DNA from: Mucilaginibacter auburnensis
Lineage (GTDB): Bacteria; Bacteroidota; Bacteroidia; Sphingobacteriales; Sphingobacteriaceae
DNA: 64,000 bases
Reading direction: 5' to 3'
NCBI RefSeq assembly: GCF_002797815.1
Contig: NZ_PGFJ01000002.1
Location: forward strand, 1,178,001-1,242,000
Shown here: positions 42,112-51,612 of the stretch, piece after piece
Layout of the letters: every line of letters begins with the position of its first letter
Position numbering within the stretch: position 1 is the stretch's first letter
The notes under the pieces: generated by a model
Seen by the model: the letters and a program-made list of their open reading frames with translations, nothing else
Database searches by the model: none
Told to the model about the DNA's origin: nothing
Program-made: the position numbers and the translations under genes

Positions 42112-43266
42112 TTGAAGAAAAGTTTATTCCCGCTGCTGTTGGGCGGTTTGGCCATTGGCACAACAGAATTTGTAATGATGGGCCTCCTGCCCGACATTGC
42201 CGCTAACCTTAACATCAGCATACCCGTTGCAGGGCACCTCATATCATCATACGCTTTGGGTGTGGTAGTAGGAGCGCCCTTGCTGGTTATGATAGGCGGC
42301 AGTTATCCGCCAAAAAAAATATTGCTGGGCCTGATGGTAATGTTCACGGTGTTCAATACGGCATCGGCTTTTGCGCCTAACAATCTTATGCTGCTTATTG
42401 CCCGCTTTTTTGCAGGCTTGCCGCATGGTGCTTTCTTTGGCGTAGGCGCGGTAGTAGCCAGCAGATTGGCTGAACCGGGCAAGCAGGCGCAGGCCATATC
42501 GGTAATGTTTGCGGGCTTGACCATTGCCAATTTGGCTATGGTACCCGTTGCTACCTGGGTGGGGCATAATTATTTATGGCGATACACTTTTGGCATAGTA
42601 GCGTTGATAGGCATCATCACCCTGTTATTTTTATACCTGTGGATGCCTGCCCTGCCTGCCAACCGCACAGGCAACGCCCGCTCAGAACTGCAAATATTTA
42701 AAAGCACCGAAACCTGGCTCATTATACTCATAACTGCCATTGGTACCAGCGGTCTGTTTTGCTGGATAAGCTACATAGCTCCGCTCATGACGGAAGTTTC
42801 CGGCTTTAAAAGCGCTAACGTATCGTACATTTTGGTACTGGCCGGTTTTGGCATGGTGGTGGGCAACATTATTGGCGGCAGACTGGCAGACAAATTCCGA
42901 CCGGTTATAGCTACCGCCTGGCTGCTTGCGGCGATGGCTGTAACGCTATTATGCATCTTCCTGTTTTCGGGTAATCAAATTTTGTCGCTGCTGCTAACGT
43001 TTGTTGCCGGGGCATTATCCATTGCCCTTGCCGCCCCCATACAAATACTCATGATCAATACCTCCAAAGGCGCCGAAATGTTAGGCGCTGGTATAACGCA
43101 GGCCGCATTTAACACGGGCAATGCCTGGGGCGCGTTTATTGGTGGCATACCTATAAGCATGGGGCTGGGTTTTAACTGGCCATCATTAGTGGGGATGTTA
43201 ATGGCGATATTAGGGGTTGGATTTACATGGGTGTTGATAAGGCGTAGCACGAAGGTTGCTGTTTAA
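42112..43266 (+). CDS. MFS efflux transporter (AraJ/YdhP-like, DHA1)
   Basis: A 384-residue permease with twelve predicted helices. The start LGGLAIGTTEFVMMGLLPDI matches AraJ/YdhP and related sugar, purine or drug exporters; RFFAGLPHGAFFGVGAVVAS is the typical second motif. The start codon is TTG at 42112, with AGGAGA at 42101-42106 as a clear Shine-Dalgarno overlapping the SDR stop; no ATG or GTG lies upstream in frame. It is coupled to the SDR gene, which may modify the exported compound. Confidence 0.9.
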   Translation: MKKSLFPLLLGGLAIGTTEFVMMGLLPDIAANLNISIPVAGHLISSYALGVVVGAPLLVMIGGSYPPKKILLGLMVMFTVFNTASAFAPNNLMLLIARFFAGLPHGAFFGVGAVVASRLAEPGKQAQAISVMFAGLTIANLAMVPVATWVGHNYLWRYTFGIVALIGIITLLFLYLWMPALPANRTGNARSELQIFKSTETWLIILITAIGTSGLFCWISYIAPLMTEVSGFKSANVSYILVLAGFGMVVGNIIGGRLADKFRPVIATAWLLAAMAVTLLCIFLFSGNQILSLLLTFVAGALSIALAAPIQILMINTSKGAEMLGAGITQAAFNTGNAWGAFIGGIPISMGLGFNWPSLVGMLMAILGVGFTWVLIRRSTKVAV

Positions 43267-43273
43267 TGTAAGC

Positions 43274-43654
43274 CTACCTGCCATATTGTATTTCGAACTT
43301 TGATTTGGCACCTGTGTTGGTATTGATTTCTGTATGCAGCAAGTATAATTCGTCTTTAGTCAACTTATTAACCATTATTTTGATATCGTTAACCATTAAA
43401 TAAAGGTCTACAGCATTATAAGTCCAATACTTGGTTCTGGTAGGAGAGTCGGCTTCAATAAACTCACCGTTTTCTTTAAATTCTATCCAGCCATCCGCAG
43501 CAGTTGGTACTATAGTTTGCTCAACGGGTTCTAATAAAACTATTTTTTTTGCGTACCACTTGCCAAGCAGCAGATTTTCTTTTTTTTCATCCGTCTTTTT
43601 ACAGCTGGAACATGTAACAATTAATAACAGCAGAATTTGTAGAATTTTTTTCAT
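43274..43654 (-). CDS. Small lipocalin-like lipoprotein
   Basis: A 126-residue lipoprotein with lipobox TCSSC (Cys18) and a beta-rich body typical of Bacteroidota lipocalin-like proteins (LLLGKWYAKKIVLLEPVEQT, WIEFKENGEF, LYLMVNDIKIMVNKLTKDEL). LGKW followed by a short strand pattern suggests a lipocalin-like barrel, but the ligand is unknown. It converges on the MFS gene with 7 nt between. Confidence 0.82.
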   Translation of the reverse strand: MKKILQILLLLIVTCSSCKKTDEKKENLLLGKWYAKKIVLLEPVEQTIVPTAADGWIEFKENGEFIEADSPTRTKYWTYNAVDLYLMVNDIKIMVNKLTKDELYLLHTEINTNTGAKSKFEIQYGR

Positions 43655-43825
43655 TATGATAAAATTTAGTCTTGCTAATATACTAAAATGAACTATACTT
43701 TTAACTGTGATGCTTCTGAAATGCTTGATAATCTACACATTCAAACTGGGGCTTAATTGTTGAAAATAACTCCTATCTTCACATCACATCAGTAAAAAGC
43801 TGGTACCACCTTTTACAATTTATCT

Positions 43826-44710
43826 ATGTCAAACATAAGCCTTATAATTGAAGAGCGGGCCGCCAGTATTGGCAACTTTTTGGTTGGCCGCCTACTACCA
43901 TTTCGCGAAAAACGCATGGTTGGTCCGTTTATATTTATTGACCATATGGGGCCGGTAAAGCTCAACGAGCGCCAGAGTTTTGATGTACTTCCCCATCCGC
44001 ATATAGGGCTTTCAACCCTCACCTACTTGTTCGAAGGCAGCATCATGCACCGCGATACCTTAGGTACTGTTGCCGAGATAACCCCCGGCGCCGTAAACTG
44101 GATGACCGCCGGCAAAGGCATTGTACACTCTGAACGTATTCCTGAAGAAAAACACCACGCAGAGCAGATACTTCACGGCCTGCAAATTTGGGTTGCCCTG
44201 CCAAAGGAACTCGAACAAATGGACCCGGAGTTTTTCCATATTGAAGCGGCTCAGTTGCCGGCATGGACTTCCGATGGCCTTCAGTTTAAACTGATTGCCG
44301 GGGAAGCATTCGGCCGTAAATCTCCTGTACCTGTTTACAGTAAGCTGTTCATGATCGAGATCAAAAGCGAACCCGAACAAACCATTAACATCAGCAATGA
44401 ACTTTATGGCGAAGTGGCGCTTTATATTTTAGATGGGAGCGTTGAAAATGAAGGACACACTTATCAGCCCAAACAATTGCTAATAGCTAAGGATAGTTCA
44501 TTATGCCATTTCACTATGGCACCACAAAGTACAGTCTACATTTTCGGCGGCGAACCTTTTGCAGAGCAGCGCTTTATAGACTGGAATTTTGTTGCTACCG
44601 ATAAAGAGCTCATCAACATTGCCAAACAAAAATGGATAGCCCAAGAGTTTGACAAAATACCCGGCGAAGAAAACGAATTTGTACCCTACCCAACCATCAA
44701 CAAAAAATAA
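43826..44710 (+). CDS. Pirin family protein
   Basis: A 294-residue bicupin pirin. The N-terminal cupin holds the iron ligands: FDVLPHPHIGLSTLTYLFEG (two His near residues 56 and 58) and AGKGIVHSERIPEE (His and Glu near 100). The pirin signature MVGPFIFIDHMGPV is at about 31-44. Some pirins have quercetinase activity or act as regulators; the role here is not fixed. It lies 1 nt before an OsmC-family gene and probably forms an operon with it, suggesting an oxidative-stress link. Confidence 0.93.
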   Translation: MSNISLIIEERAASIGNFLVGRLLPFREKRMVGPFIFIDHMGPVKLNERQSFDVLPHPHIGLSTLTYLFEGSIMHRDTLGTVAEITPGAVNWMTAGKGIVHSERIPEEKHHAEQILHGLQIWVALPKELEQMDPEFFHIEAAQLPAWTSDGLQFKLIAGEAFGRKSPVPVYSKLFMIEIKSEPEQTINISNELYGEVALYILDGSVENEGHTYQPKQLLIAKDSSLCHFTMAPQSTVYIFGGEPFAEQRFIDWNFVATDKELINIAKQKWIAQEFDKIPGEENEFVPYPTINKK

Positions 44711-44711
44711 C

Positions 44712-45101
44712 ATGACGAGCATTAAAGCCAGCATACGCACCGAACTTTACCGAATAGAACTTAAATCGCCTACAGGCAATATTGTTATCGCCGACGAGCC
44801 TATAGACAAAGGCGGACAGGATAAAGGTTTTAACCCTAAAGAATTGCTGGCAGCCTCATTAGCTGCCTGCACCTGTGCTACAGTACGCATGTATGCCGAC
44901 CGCAAAGCGTGGCCGCTTGAAAATGTTTATGCTGATGTTGAGTTGCTTGAGGAAGATGGGCAGACCAAATTTATCAGAAAGATACAATTTACCGGTGATC
45001 TGGATGAGGAGCAACGTGCAAGGTTGTTAGTGGTTGCCAATGCATGCCCGCTGCACAAAATACTTACGCATAGCATTGTTATTGAAACTACGGTAGTGTA
45101 A
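44712..45101 (+). CDS. OsmC-family peroxiredoxin-like protein
   Basis: A 129-residue OsmC/Ohr superfamily protein with the conserved block GFNPKELLAASLAACTCATV (first redox Cys near 54) and the second cysteine in NACPLHKILTHSI near 115. Members reduce organic hydroperoxides or have a related thiol role. ATG 44712 is used: it lies 1 nt after the pirin stop, while the frame open upstream lies inside pirin. Short spacing indicates co-transcription. Confidence 0.92.
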   Translation: MTSIKASIRTELYRIELKSPTGNIVIADEPIDKGGQDKGFNPKELLAASLAACTCATVRMYADRKAWPLENVYADVELLEEDGQTKFIRKIQFTGDLDEEQRARLLVVANACPLHKILTHSIVIETTVV

Positions 45102-45210
45102 TACTAATACTATGCCCATTCAGGCGCCAAGGCTTTAGTGTAACCGCTTTTTCCTATTTTAGCAACGAGTTAAAACCAGCATGCCTTAGGGTGTGTTGTG
45201 CATGTTGTAT

Positions 45211-45879
45211 ATGATCATCAAATCAAAGCCGTTAAAACCGTTTTTTTTTAACTGCGGACAGTTTTTAATTGGCGCGCTGCTTAAGCGCCGGTTTAACAAG
45301 CTCGTTATCCGTCCGGTTGATATTAAGCCGGGGCACTCGTACATTTTAATGTGCAACCACTTTAGCTTTCTGGATGGGTTTCTGGCGTTTTACCTGTGCG
45401 GCAAGGTTTTATGGAAACCAGGACTTATGCGTAGACTCTACATCATGTCGGTTAAAAAACAAATGGAGAAAAACCCATGGCTGCGTTATTGTGGAAGTTT
45501 TTCGGTTGAGCCGGGCAAGTTTTCTATGTTAGAGAGTTTTGACTTTATAGGCGAGAAACTATCTGAGCCGGGTAATTTGTTCCTTTACTTCCCCCAAGGA
45601 AATTTAGAAAGCATGCACATCCCTGATATTGAGTTTCAGGATGGCATTAACGAGGTGGTGCAACGGGTAAAAGGAAAATGCCAGTTGCTATGGTGTAGTA
45701 CGGTGGTAGAGTATTTTGAAAGCTCCAAACCATCTGTATATTTTGATATGCTGGATTGCGGTACTGTTGAAGAATACAACTTTAAGCAACTGGTTGAAAA
45801 GGTAAACACCCACCACAAACAAGCGCTTCAAAGCCAAATCAGGTTCACCTGTAAACGAGCGGTAACGAGCAACGCTTAG
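45211..45879 (+). CDS. Lysophospholipid acyltransferase-like protein
   Basis: A 222-residue PlsC-superfamily protein. The catalytic HX4D is in CNHFSFLDGFLAFYL (near residue 46), and the substrate motif FPQGNLESMH near 126 replaces the usual FPEGT. SYILMCNH and LYIMSVKKQMEKNPWLRYCG flank these. It may acylate lysophosphatidate or another lipid, as members vary. Three near starts exist (GTG 45193, ATG 45202, ATG 45211); 45211 is chosen as the start closest to the first conserved residues. Its end overlaps the convergent TPR gene by 4 nt. Confidence 0.82.
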   Translation: MIIKSKPLKPFFFNCGQFLIGALLKRRFNKLVIRPVDIKPGHSYILMCNHFSFLDGFLAFYLCGKVLWKPGLMRRLYIMSVKKQMEKNPWLRYCGSFSVEPGKFSMLESFDFIGEKLSEPGNLFLYFPQGNLESMHIPDIEFQDGINEVVQRVKGKCQLLWCSTVVEYFESSKPSVYFDMLDCGTVEEYNFKQLVEKVNTHHKQALQSQIRFTCKRAVTSNA

Positions 45880-47360
45880 TCCGCTTTTATACGTGTAAGG
45901 CCATCTTTGGCCTGGTTGTCAATGCTGTTTTGATACTCATGATTCTTCATTGACAACGCCAATCTGAAAAACTCTTCCGCCTTCTTTAAATCGCGTTTTT
46001 GCTCATAGATCAACCCGCTTAACAACGCCGCGTTGGCAGCATAATAATACGACGTAGTTTTACCCATATTAATAGCACGCAGGTAATTAGCTAAAGCTGC
46101 TGTATCATTCTCCAAAGCATCATACGTACGACCAAAGCGATAATAATATTCGGTTTTATCGCGTACAATTTTAAGTTCGTTGAATGATTTACCCTTCAGC
46201 ATGGCAAGCGCTTTATCATAATATCCGCCATCAAAATAAAAGCGGGCACGTAGCATATCTTCATCAGGCATGGCATCATTAGCTTCCTTCAACGCCTCTT
46301 TATCTTTTTCATCGGCAGTACTGCCTTTAGTTCGCACCATGTTAAGATAGGATTTGTAGTCGTCCATATCTTTTTTAAATAAAGCGCAGTACGCCACCTT
46401 CAGGTACGCCTCTTTTATAAATTGGTCTCCCCTGTTCTCACTAATGAATTTCAAAAAGTACTTATCGGCATCACGGTCCATGCGGCACAGTTTGGCGTTG
46501 GCCAGCCAGTAAGTTACAACCGGCATATCCAAATACTCACTGGTTTGGGGCGCATCCGAAAAATACTTTACAGCAGCATCGACATGCGCAGTTTTGAAAG
46601 AAATATACCCTTGCAAATAATTCTTCAACAAGCTTCTGTCGCTCATATCAGCAGCCATGCCCATCAACTCGGTGTAGTTATCCTTTCTTTTTAAGATGTC
46701 AATATCAGTTAACGCGATCAGGAATGTCACCTCATCTTTATAAATGCTGTAAGGCGTACCGTCCAGTTGACCTCGCAATCTCCTGAGTTGTTTTAACCCG
46801 GCCTGCAGATCTCCCTTCATGCCAAAAAATCCTATCAGACTTTTATAATTAGGTGGAATTGCACCAAACAGCAAGTTAACCCAGGCTATGCTTTTTTGGT
46901 TGGGCAAAAAATTGGGGTATTTCTCGTTGTTTTTGGCCAGCAGCTTGCGCCCCTTGTTTACATCCATTACGGATGAGGAATAATCGCCGAACTTGGCCTT
47001 TAATACGCCCCATTGTATATAAACGTCGGCCTGGGCAAACAGGTAAAAAGGCGAGTTGGAATCGTTATCCTCCAAAGCATCCAAACGCGCCGAGCGGCGG
47101 TCTTTAAACTTTTGGTAATCGGCTTTGTTGCTTGACATTAACAGTTGGAAATAATCCATATAATTTTCAAGCAGTACGGTTATTCCATTATCCGGATTGG
47201 TGCGTTTCTCTTCGGCTATCAATCTTTTAGCTTCTGGAAAGCGCAATTCAAATATGGCTTTAAACGCGGCAGATGAGTTTTGATCTAAAGTAAAATCGGC
47301 CTTGGCGGGTTGGTAAAGTCCTAAAACAAGAAAAAAAAGCAACACGTATTTATAAACCAT
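45876..47360 (-). CDS. Exported TPR-repeat protein
   Basis: A 494-residue protein with signal peptide (MVYKYVLLFFLVLGLYQPAKA). The C-terminal part has several tetratricopeptide-like units, e.g. DEDMLRARFYFDGGYYDKAL, YYYRFGRTYDALENDTAALA and LSGLIYEQKRDLKKAEEFFR. The N-terminal two-thirds are alpha-helical with scattered TPR-like pairs. Such proteins serve as protein-interaction scaffolds in the periplasm; partner unknown. It lies about 100 nt downstream of the TPR-kinase gene in the same direction. Confidence 0.85.
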   Translation of the reverse strand: MVYKYVLLFFLVLGLYQPAKADFTLDQNSSAAFKAIFELRFPEAKRLIAEEKRTNPDNGITVLLENYMDYFQLLMSSNKADYQKFKDRRSARLDALEDNDSNSPFYLFAQADVYIQWGVLKAKFGDYSSSVMDVNKGRKLLAKNNEKYPNFLPNQKSIAWVNLLFGAIPPNYKSLIGFFGMKGDLQAGLKQLRRLRGQLDGTPYSIYKDEVTFLIALTDIDILKRKDNYTELMGMAADMSDRSLLKNYLQGYISFKTAHVDAAVKYFSDAPQTSEYLDMPVVTYWLANAKLCRMDRDADKYFLKFISENRGDQFIKEAYLKVAYCALFKKDMDDYKSYLNMVRTKGSTADEKDKEALKEANDAMPDEDMLRARFYFDGGYYDKALAMLKGKSFNELKIVRDKTEYYYRFGRTYDALENDTAALANYLRAINMGKTTSYYYAANAALLSGLIYEQKRDLKKAEEFFRLALSMKNHEYQNSIDNQAKDGLTRIKAD

Positions 47361-47460
47361 CCGTCAAAGGTATTTTTATTTAAACAAAATAAGTAAACCA
47401 TTTATTGCCCGGGGAGTTTGGCAAAAGTTCATTAAATACGTTTAGTAAATGTCATTGAGC

Positions 47461-49659
47461 TTAACCCGGTAGCTCAAAGCACAAACTGGTACCCTGATCG
47501 AGTTTGCTTTCTGCCCATATATTACCATTATACTTTTCTATAAGGTCCTTACAGAATAGCAAACCCATGCCTGTGCCGGTCTCATTCTCTGTCCCCGGCA
47601 AGCTATTAACACGACTTTTAAATAAACTGACCAGATGTTGCTCGCTAATGCCTACGCCATTATCTTTTATGCAGAAATAAGTTCTGGCACCTTTTGTACC
47701 TGCAGAAATTTCTATTGTTCCACCACGATTGGAGAACTTAATAGCATTGGTCAAGAAGTTATGGATCACTATCCGTATAGAATTGGGCTCTGCAAAAGCT
47801 TGCACTTCAGCCTCAACTTTAACTACCACCTTTACATCCTTCTGTTGTATTTTATCGCTTAGGTGCAACAGTTCTTTTTCAACAAGTTCGGCTAATTTAA
47901 AAACCTTCACAGCACCCTGCCTGCTATCAACCTGGCTATTTATCCATGATAAAAGGGTATCCAAAAAGTCGGATGTTTGTTCCAGTTTGCCAAAAACTGT
48001 GGGCGTCATGGTAATAAACTCTTCGTTACTAATGCTTTTATCTATCAACAAATTAAATAACCCTCTCAATGTGCTTATAGGCGCTCTCAGATCATGCGCA
48101 AGCACGCCTATTAATCTGTCTTTTAGCAGGTTCAATTCATTCAATTTTTCTGACTGACGATTGATATCTGCCTGTTGCAATAAAATCTCGTCATTTTTTT
48201 GCTGAAGCACAACATTAATAGCCTTCTGTTTACGGCGGCCCCGATAATAAATGCCGGCCATTACAGCCACAACTATGGTAGTTGCGGCGCCAACCACATT
48301 TATTTGCCGCTGCCGGGCAAGCTTCTTGTTGTAAGCCACTTCTTTTTTATACTCGCGGGCAGCAATCTCTTTTTGTTGTTTTGCAAACTCAATTTCCAGG
48401 TTATAAAAGGCTATTTTCTGAACACTTTCGCTATGTTTTAACCTACCACGTAACTCAGAATAAGCTAACATTTTGTTATAAGCCTCTTCAAAACGTTTAA
48501 GGCCGGCCAAAGCTATGCTTGTTTGCTGCATAGCACTTGACTTTATGTTTAAACTACCAATGGAACGTGCCGTATTTTCGGCCTGAAGCGCGTAATTGTA
48601 TGCTGCTCTAAAATCCTTTTTTTTATTGAAAGCCTGCGCTAAACCCCAATAGGCCTTTGCTTTATTATACTCAATTTTACTACGCGCGGCCGATTGTAAC
48701 GACCTGTTGAAGTAAGTAATAGCCGAATCTATATCGCCGGTGCGTAACTTGTACAATCCAAAATCATAAGCTATTAAACTTATACCGTCGGGGTCATTCA
48801 TTTCATTAAAATTCAATCTGGCGTAGTTGAGGTGTGGTAAGGCTTCCTTGTATTTACCCTGATCAAGCAACACTTCGCCAATATTCTCATGTATTACGCC
48901 AACACCTTGTGTATCTTCCATTCGGGTCCATATATCAAGAGACTTTTTGTAGTAGTTTAAGGCTTTTGAGTAGAGTTCCAATTCGTGCATAATGATGCCA
49001 ATGTTGCAATACTGGTCGGCCGCGCCTAACTCATCTTTAATTTTGATATTGATGATGAGCGCCTTAAAATAATTATCAAGCGCTTTGGAGTAGTCGCCCC
49101 TGTTATCATAAGTTATTCCTATGTAATTGTAGCATTCGGCTGCGTCGGTTTGATTGCGAGATTGAAGCGCAATTTTTAAAGCTTTGTTGTAAAAACCTAT
49201 GGCCTCATCGTAATTCCCCAAATAATCTTCAACACTCCCCATGCCGGTGTAACAGTTAAACACACCATGGGCAAACCCAATTTTGTTGTAGATCTTTAAC
49301 GCGTGCTGGTATAACTTTTTTGCGTTGATGTAATTGCCAACAAAAGCCTCAACAGAGGCTACCTGTACGCTGCCATCGGCAATACCTTTAGGGTCTTTTA
49401 TTTTTGTGGCTAATTTTACGCCCAACTCTCCGTAATACTTTGTACTGTCGGGATTTGATTCAAAGTACTCATGCGCCAAGTCAGTAATACGACGTATGGT
49501 TATGGTATCAGCTATTTTTAGGGAATTCTTTACGGCAGGCGATACCAGTTTTTTTAAACTATCTGTTGCAGGGTTCAGCGAATTGGCTGAAGCAACAGAA
49601 CATAGCATGCTTAAAAAAGCAAATAGGGTATAAAGGGGTTTCAACCTGCTATCAGTCAA
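47461..49659 (-). CDS. TPR-containing sensor histidine kinase
   Basis: A 732-residue kinase. A signal peptide (LYTLFAFLSMLCSVASA) is followed by about six TPR units (about 60-400; e.g. VFNCYTGMGSVEDYLGNYDE, AECYNYIGITYDNRGDYSKA), one transmembrane helix near 460 and a coiled coil. The transmitter shows HisKA GVLAHDLRAPISTLRGL (His522) and ATPase boxes NFLTNAIKFSNRG, DNGVGIS and ETGTGMGLLFCKDL. The periplasmic TPR input is common in Bacteroidota. The start is TTG at 49659 (a second TTG at 49644 is possible; ATG 49608 would cut the signal peptide). No response regulator is adjacent. Confidence 0.88.
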   Translation of the reverse strand: MTDSRLKPLYTLFAFLSMLCSVASANSLNPATDSLKKLVSPAVKNSLKIADTITIRRITDLAHEYFESNPDSTKYYGELGVKLATKIKDPKGIADGSVQVASVEAFVGNYINAKKLYQHALKIYNKIGFAHGVFNCYTGMGSVEDYLGNYDEAIGFYNKALKIALQSRNQTDAAECYNYIGITYDNRGDYSKALDNYFKALIINIKIKDELGAADQYCNIGIIMHELELYSKALNYYKKSLDIWTRMEDTQGVGVIHENIGEVLLDQGKYKEALPHLNYARLNFNEMNDPDGISLIAYDFGLYKLRTGDIDSAITYFNRSLQSAARSKIEYNKAKAYWGLAQAFNKKKDFRAAYNYALQAENTARSIGSLNIKSSAMQQTSIALAGLKRFEEAYNKMLAYSELRGRLKHSESVQKIAFYNLEIEFAKQQKEIAAREYKKEVAYNKKLARQRQINVVGAATTIVVAVMAGIYYRGRRKQKAINVVLQQKNDEILLQQADINRQSEKLNELNLLKDRLIGVLAHDLRAPISTLRGLFNLLIDKSISNEEFITMTPTVFGKLEQTSDFLDTLLSWINSQVDSRQGAVKVFKLAELVEKELLHLSDKIQQKDVKVVVKVEAEVQAFAEPNSIRIVIHNFLTNAIKFSNRGGTIEISAGTKGARTYFCIKDNGVGISEQHLVSLFKSRVNSLPGTENETGTGMGLLFCKDLIEKYNGNIWAESKLDQGTSLCFELPG

Positions 49660-49721
49660 TAATTATTGTCAAACTAATATAAACGTTATACGTCACTTTA
49701 CACATTAAGTTGTTAAGAAAA

Positions 49722-49742
49722 AAACCGCTTTTAAAGCGGTTT
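49722..49742 (-). terminator. Terminator at the end of the LytTR operon
   Basis: AAACCGC (49722-49728), 7-nt loop, GCGGTTT (49736-49742). On the minus strand it is followed by a T run, about 40 nt after the LytTR gene stop at 49785. Confidence 0.85.
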
Positions 49743-49784
49743 CTATAACAGGTACACTAATAAATTTAAGTATGTTTTTTAAGA

Positions 49785-50531
49785 CTAAATGCCCAATACC
49801 TGTTTTAATTTGGCATAGCCGGTTTTGCTTACCGGTATTTTAGCGCCAGATTTTAGTATGGCCAGGTGGCTGTCCTTCTCATAAGGGTCTATTCGGGTTA
49901 TTTCCTGAACACTTAATATATAAGAGCGATGTACCCTTACAAAGTGACGAGGGTCAAGCGTTTGCTCAAAAAAGCTCATGGTTTTATTTTTCAGGAACGA
50001 GCCTTCATGCGTAAAAACGCTTACATAATCATCATCGGCCTGCAGGTATAAAACATCGGCCACCGGAATGATCTTTACCTTGGTACCTGTTTTAACTACA
50101 ATACGCTCATGTTGCTGCGGAGAGTGAGATGCGGTTTCGAGCAGGTTTTCGGTTGGTTTGGGGGCCGCCGGTGCAATTGCGGCCTGCGACAGGTATTTTT
50201 CAACCGCTTTGGTAAATCGTTCCTTGCTGAAAGGTTTTAGCAGGTAGTCAACCGCGTGCGCTTCAAACGCTTTTATGGCATATTCATCAAAAGCAGTAGT
50301 AAATATTACAGCCGGGGCATCGTCAACCAGCTCTAACATTTCAAAGCCGTTTATTTTTGGCATCTGTACGTCAAGAAAAACCAGATCTGGCTTGTGTTGC
50401 TGTATAGCCTTTAACCCTTCAAAACCGTCGCCACACTCCTGCAAAACCTCAATTTGCGGAAAGTCCAGCAAATATTCCTGCACCACCATGCGGGCCAATG
50501 GTTCATCGTCTATAAGTAAAGCTCGGGTCAT
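49785..50531 (-). CDS. LytTR-family response regulator
   Basis: A 248-residue response regulator. The receiver domain has LLIDDEPLAR, LVFLDVQMPKINGFEML (phosphorylated Asp near 55), FTTAFDEYAIKAFE and YLLKPFSKERF. The LytTR DNA-binding domain follows at about 140-245 with RIVVKTGTKVKIIPVADVLY, YVSVFTHEGSFL, FVRVHRSYILSV and GAKIPVSKTGYAKLK. It overlaps the upstream kinase gene by 4 nt (ATGA), forming a classical LytS/LytR-type pair. Target promoters are not known. Confidence 0.95.
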   Translation of the reverse strand: MTRALLIDDEPLARMVVQEYLLDFPQIEVLQECGDGFEGLKAIQQHKPDLVFLDVQMPKINGFEMLELVDDAPAVIFTTAFDEYAIKAFEAHAVDYLLKPFSKERFTKAVEKYLSQAAIAPAAPKPTENLLETASHSPQQHERIVVKTGTKVKIIPVADVLYLQADDDYVSVFTHEGSFLKNKTMSFFEQTLDPRHFVRVHRSYILSVQEITRIDPYEKDSHLAILKSGAKIPVSKTGYAKLKQVLGI

Positions 50532-51568
50532 AACTGCGGTATTTTTATAATGGTTGTAAATATATTATCATTTGCGTGTGTTTCCATCAAATCATTACGT
50601 GCAAATAATAAATATAAACGCCGCTGTACCCCACTTAAGCCAAAACCTGTGCCCTGCCGCGGTCTGGATGTTTTAGGATCGAAAGGATTTTGTACAATAA
50701 GTTCCAGATAATTGCCGTCAAGCTCAGCACGTATGCTTACCACTACTTCATCAGTGGTATCGTACAAACCAAACTTTATGGCGTTTTCAACCAATGGCTG
50801 CAACAGCATGGCCGGCATTATGCAATCGTTGCAATTTACATCGCAGCTTATCTCGGTTTTTAACCTGTGCCCAAACCTCACCTTTTCAATTTCAAGGTAG
50901 AGGTTAAGGTGCTGCAACTCTTCATTCAGTGTAACCTGCTGCTGATCGTCTTTGCGTAAAGTTCCCCTCAAAAAGTCTGATAACTGATGTATCATTTTAC
51001 GGGCCTGTTCCGGCTTAAAGCCAATGAGCGCGTTAATTGAGTTTAAACTATTGAACAAAAAGTGCGGTTGCAACTGCTGTCTCAAATTGTAAAGTTCAGC
51101 TTCGCGGGCTAATCTCTCGGCCTCGGTTTTACGCCTTTCATTCTCTTTCTGATCTTGTTGGGTATACCATATCATACTGATCATGGCCATCCAGCCTATA
51201 GCTAAAAAATCAGTAAAAAACCTGATCACTACTGATTGGCTCATCAGTGTGGCATAAGCCTCGGTGCTATCTAAAAACGGCAGTATGTAGCGGCTTCCGG
51301 CTGTACATGCAACTGCTAAAGCTATACACCATATCAGTATATTAATATAGCTGCCTTTACCGGGCTGGTAGTACCTCAGGTTGTTGTTAATTAACCAACA
51401 GGCCGCTGCTAATAACGTGGTACTTACCAAACCATCTGCCAGGGCTATAAACCAGGGAAAGCCAAAACTATGGATGATGTAGCTTTGTAAACCTGCCCAG
51501 GCTAAGCCGCAAATGGCAAAGGCACTGCTCAGTTTTGAAAAGGTAGATATATTTGATGGTGCCGCCAA
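50528..51568 (-). CDS. LytS-type sensor histidine kinase
   Basis: A 346-residue membrane kinase of the His_kinase (PF06580) family. Four to five N-terminal membrane helices (about 15-150) are followed by QLQPHFLFNSLNSINALIG (His169) and ATPase-like NAIKFGL and GTGFGLSGVQRRLYLLFARN boxes. The start is TTG at 51568; no ATG is available before the membrane region. It overlaps its response regulator by 4 nt and is 44 nt after a LiaF-like gene, making a three-gene envelope-stress operon. Confidence 0.9.
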   Translation of the reverse strand: MAAPSNISTFSKLSSAFAICGLAWAGLQSYIIHSFGFPWFIALADGLVSTTLLAAACWLINNNLRYYQPGKGSYINILIWCIALAVACTAGSRYILPFLDSTEAYATLMSQSVVIRFFTDFLAIGWMAMISMIWYTQQDQKENERRKTEAERLAREAELYNLRQQLQPHFLFNSLNSINALIGFKPEQARKMIHQLSDFLRGTLRKDDQQQVTLNEELQHLNLYLEIEKVRFGHRLKTEISCDVNCNDCIMPAMLLQPLVENAIKFGLYDTTDEVVVSIRAELDGNYLELIVQNPFDPKTSRPRQGTGFGLSGVQRRLYLLFARNDLMETHANDNIFTTIIKIPQL

Positions 51569-51612
51569 AACAATACTATTATATTATTTAATATGATTGA
51601 GATATGGGGTAA

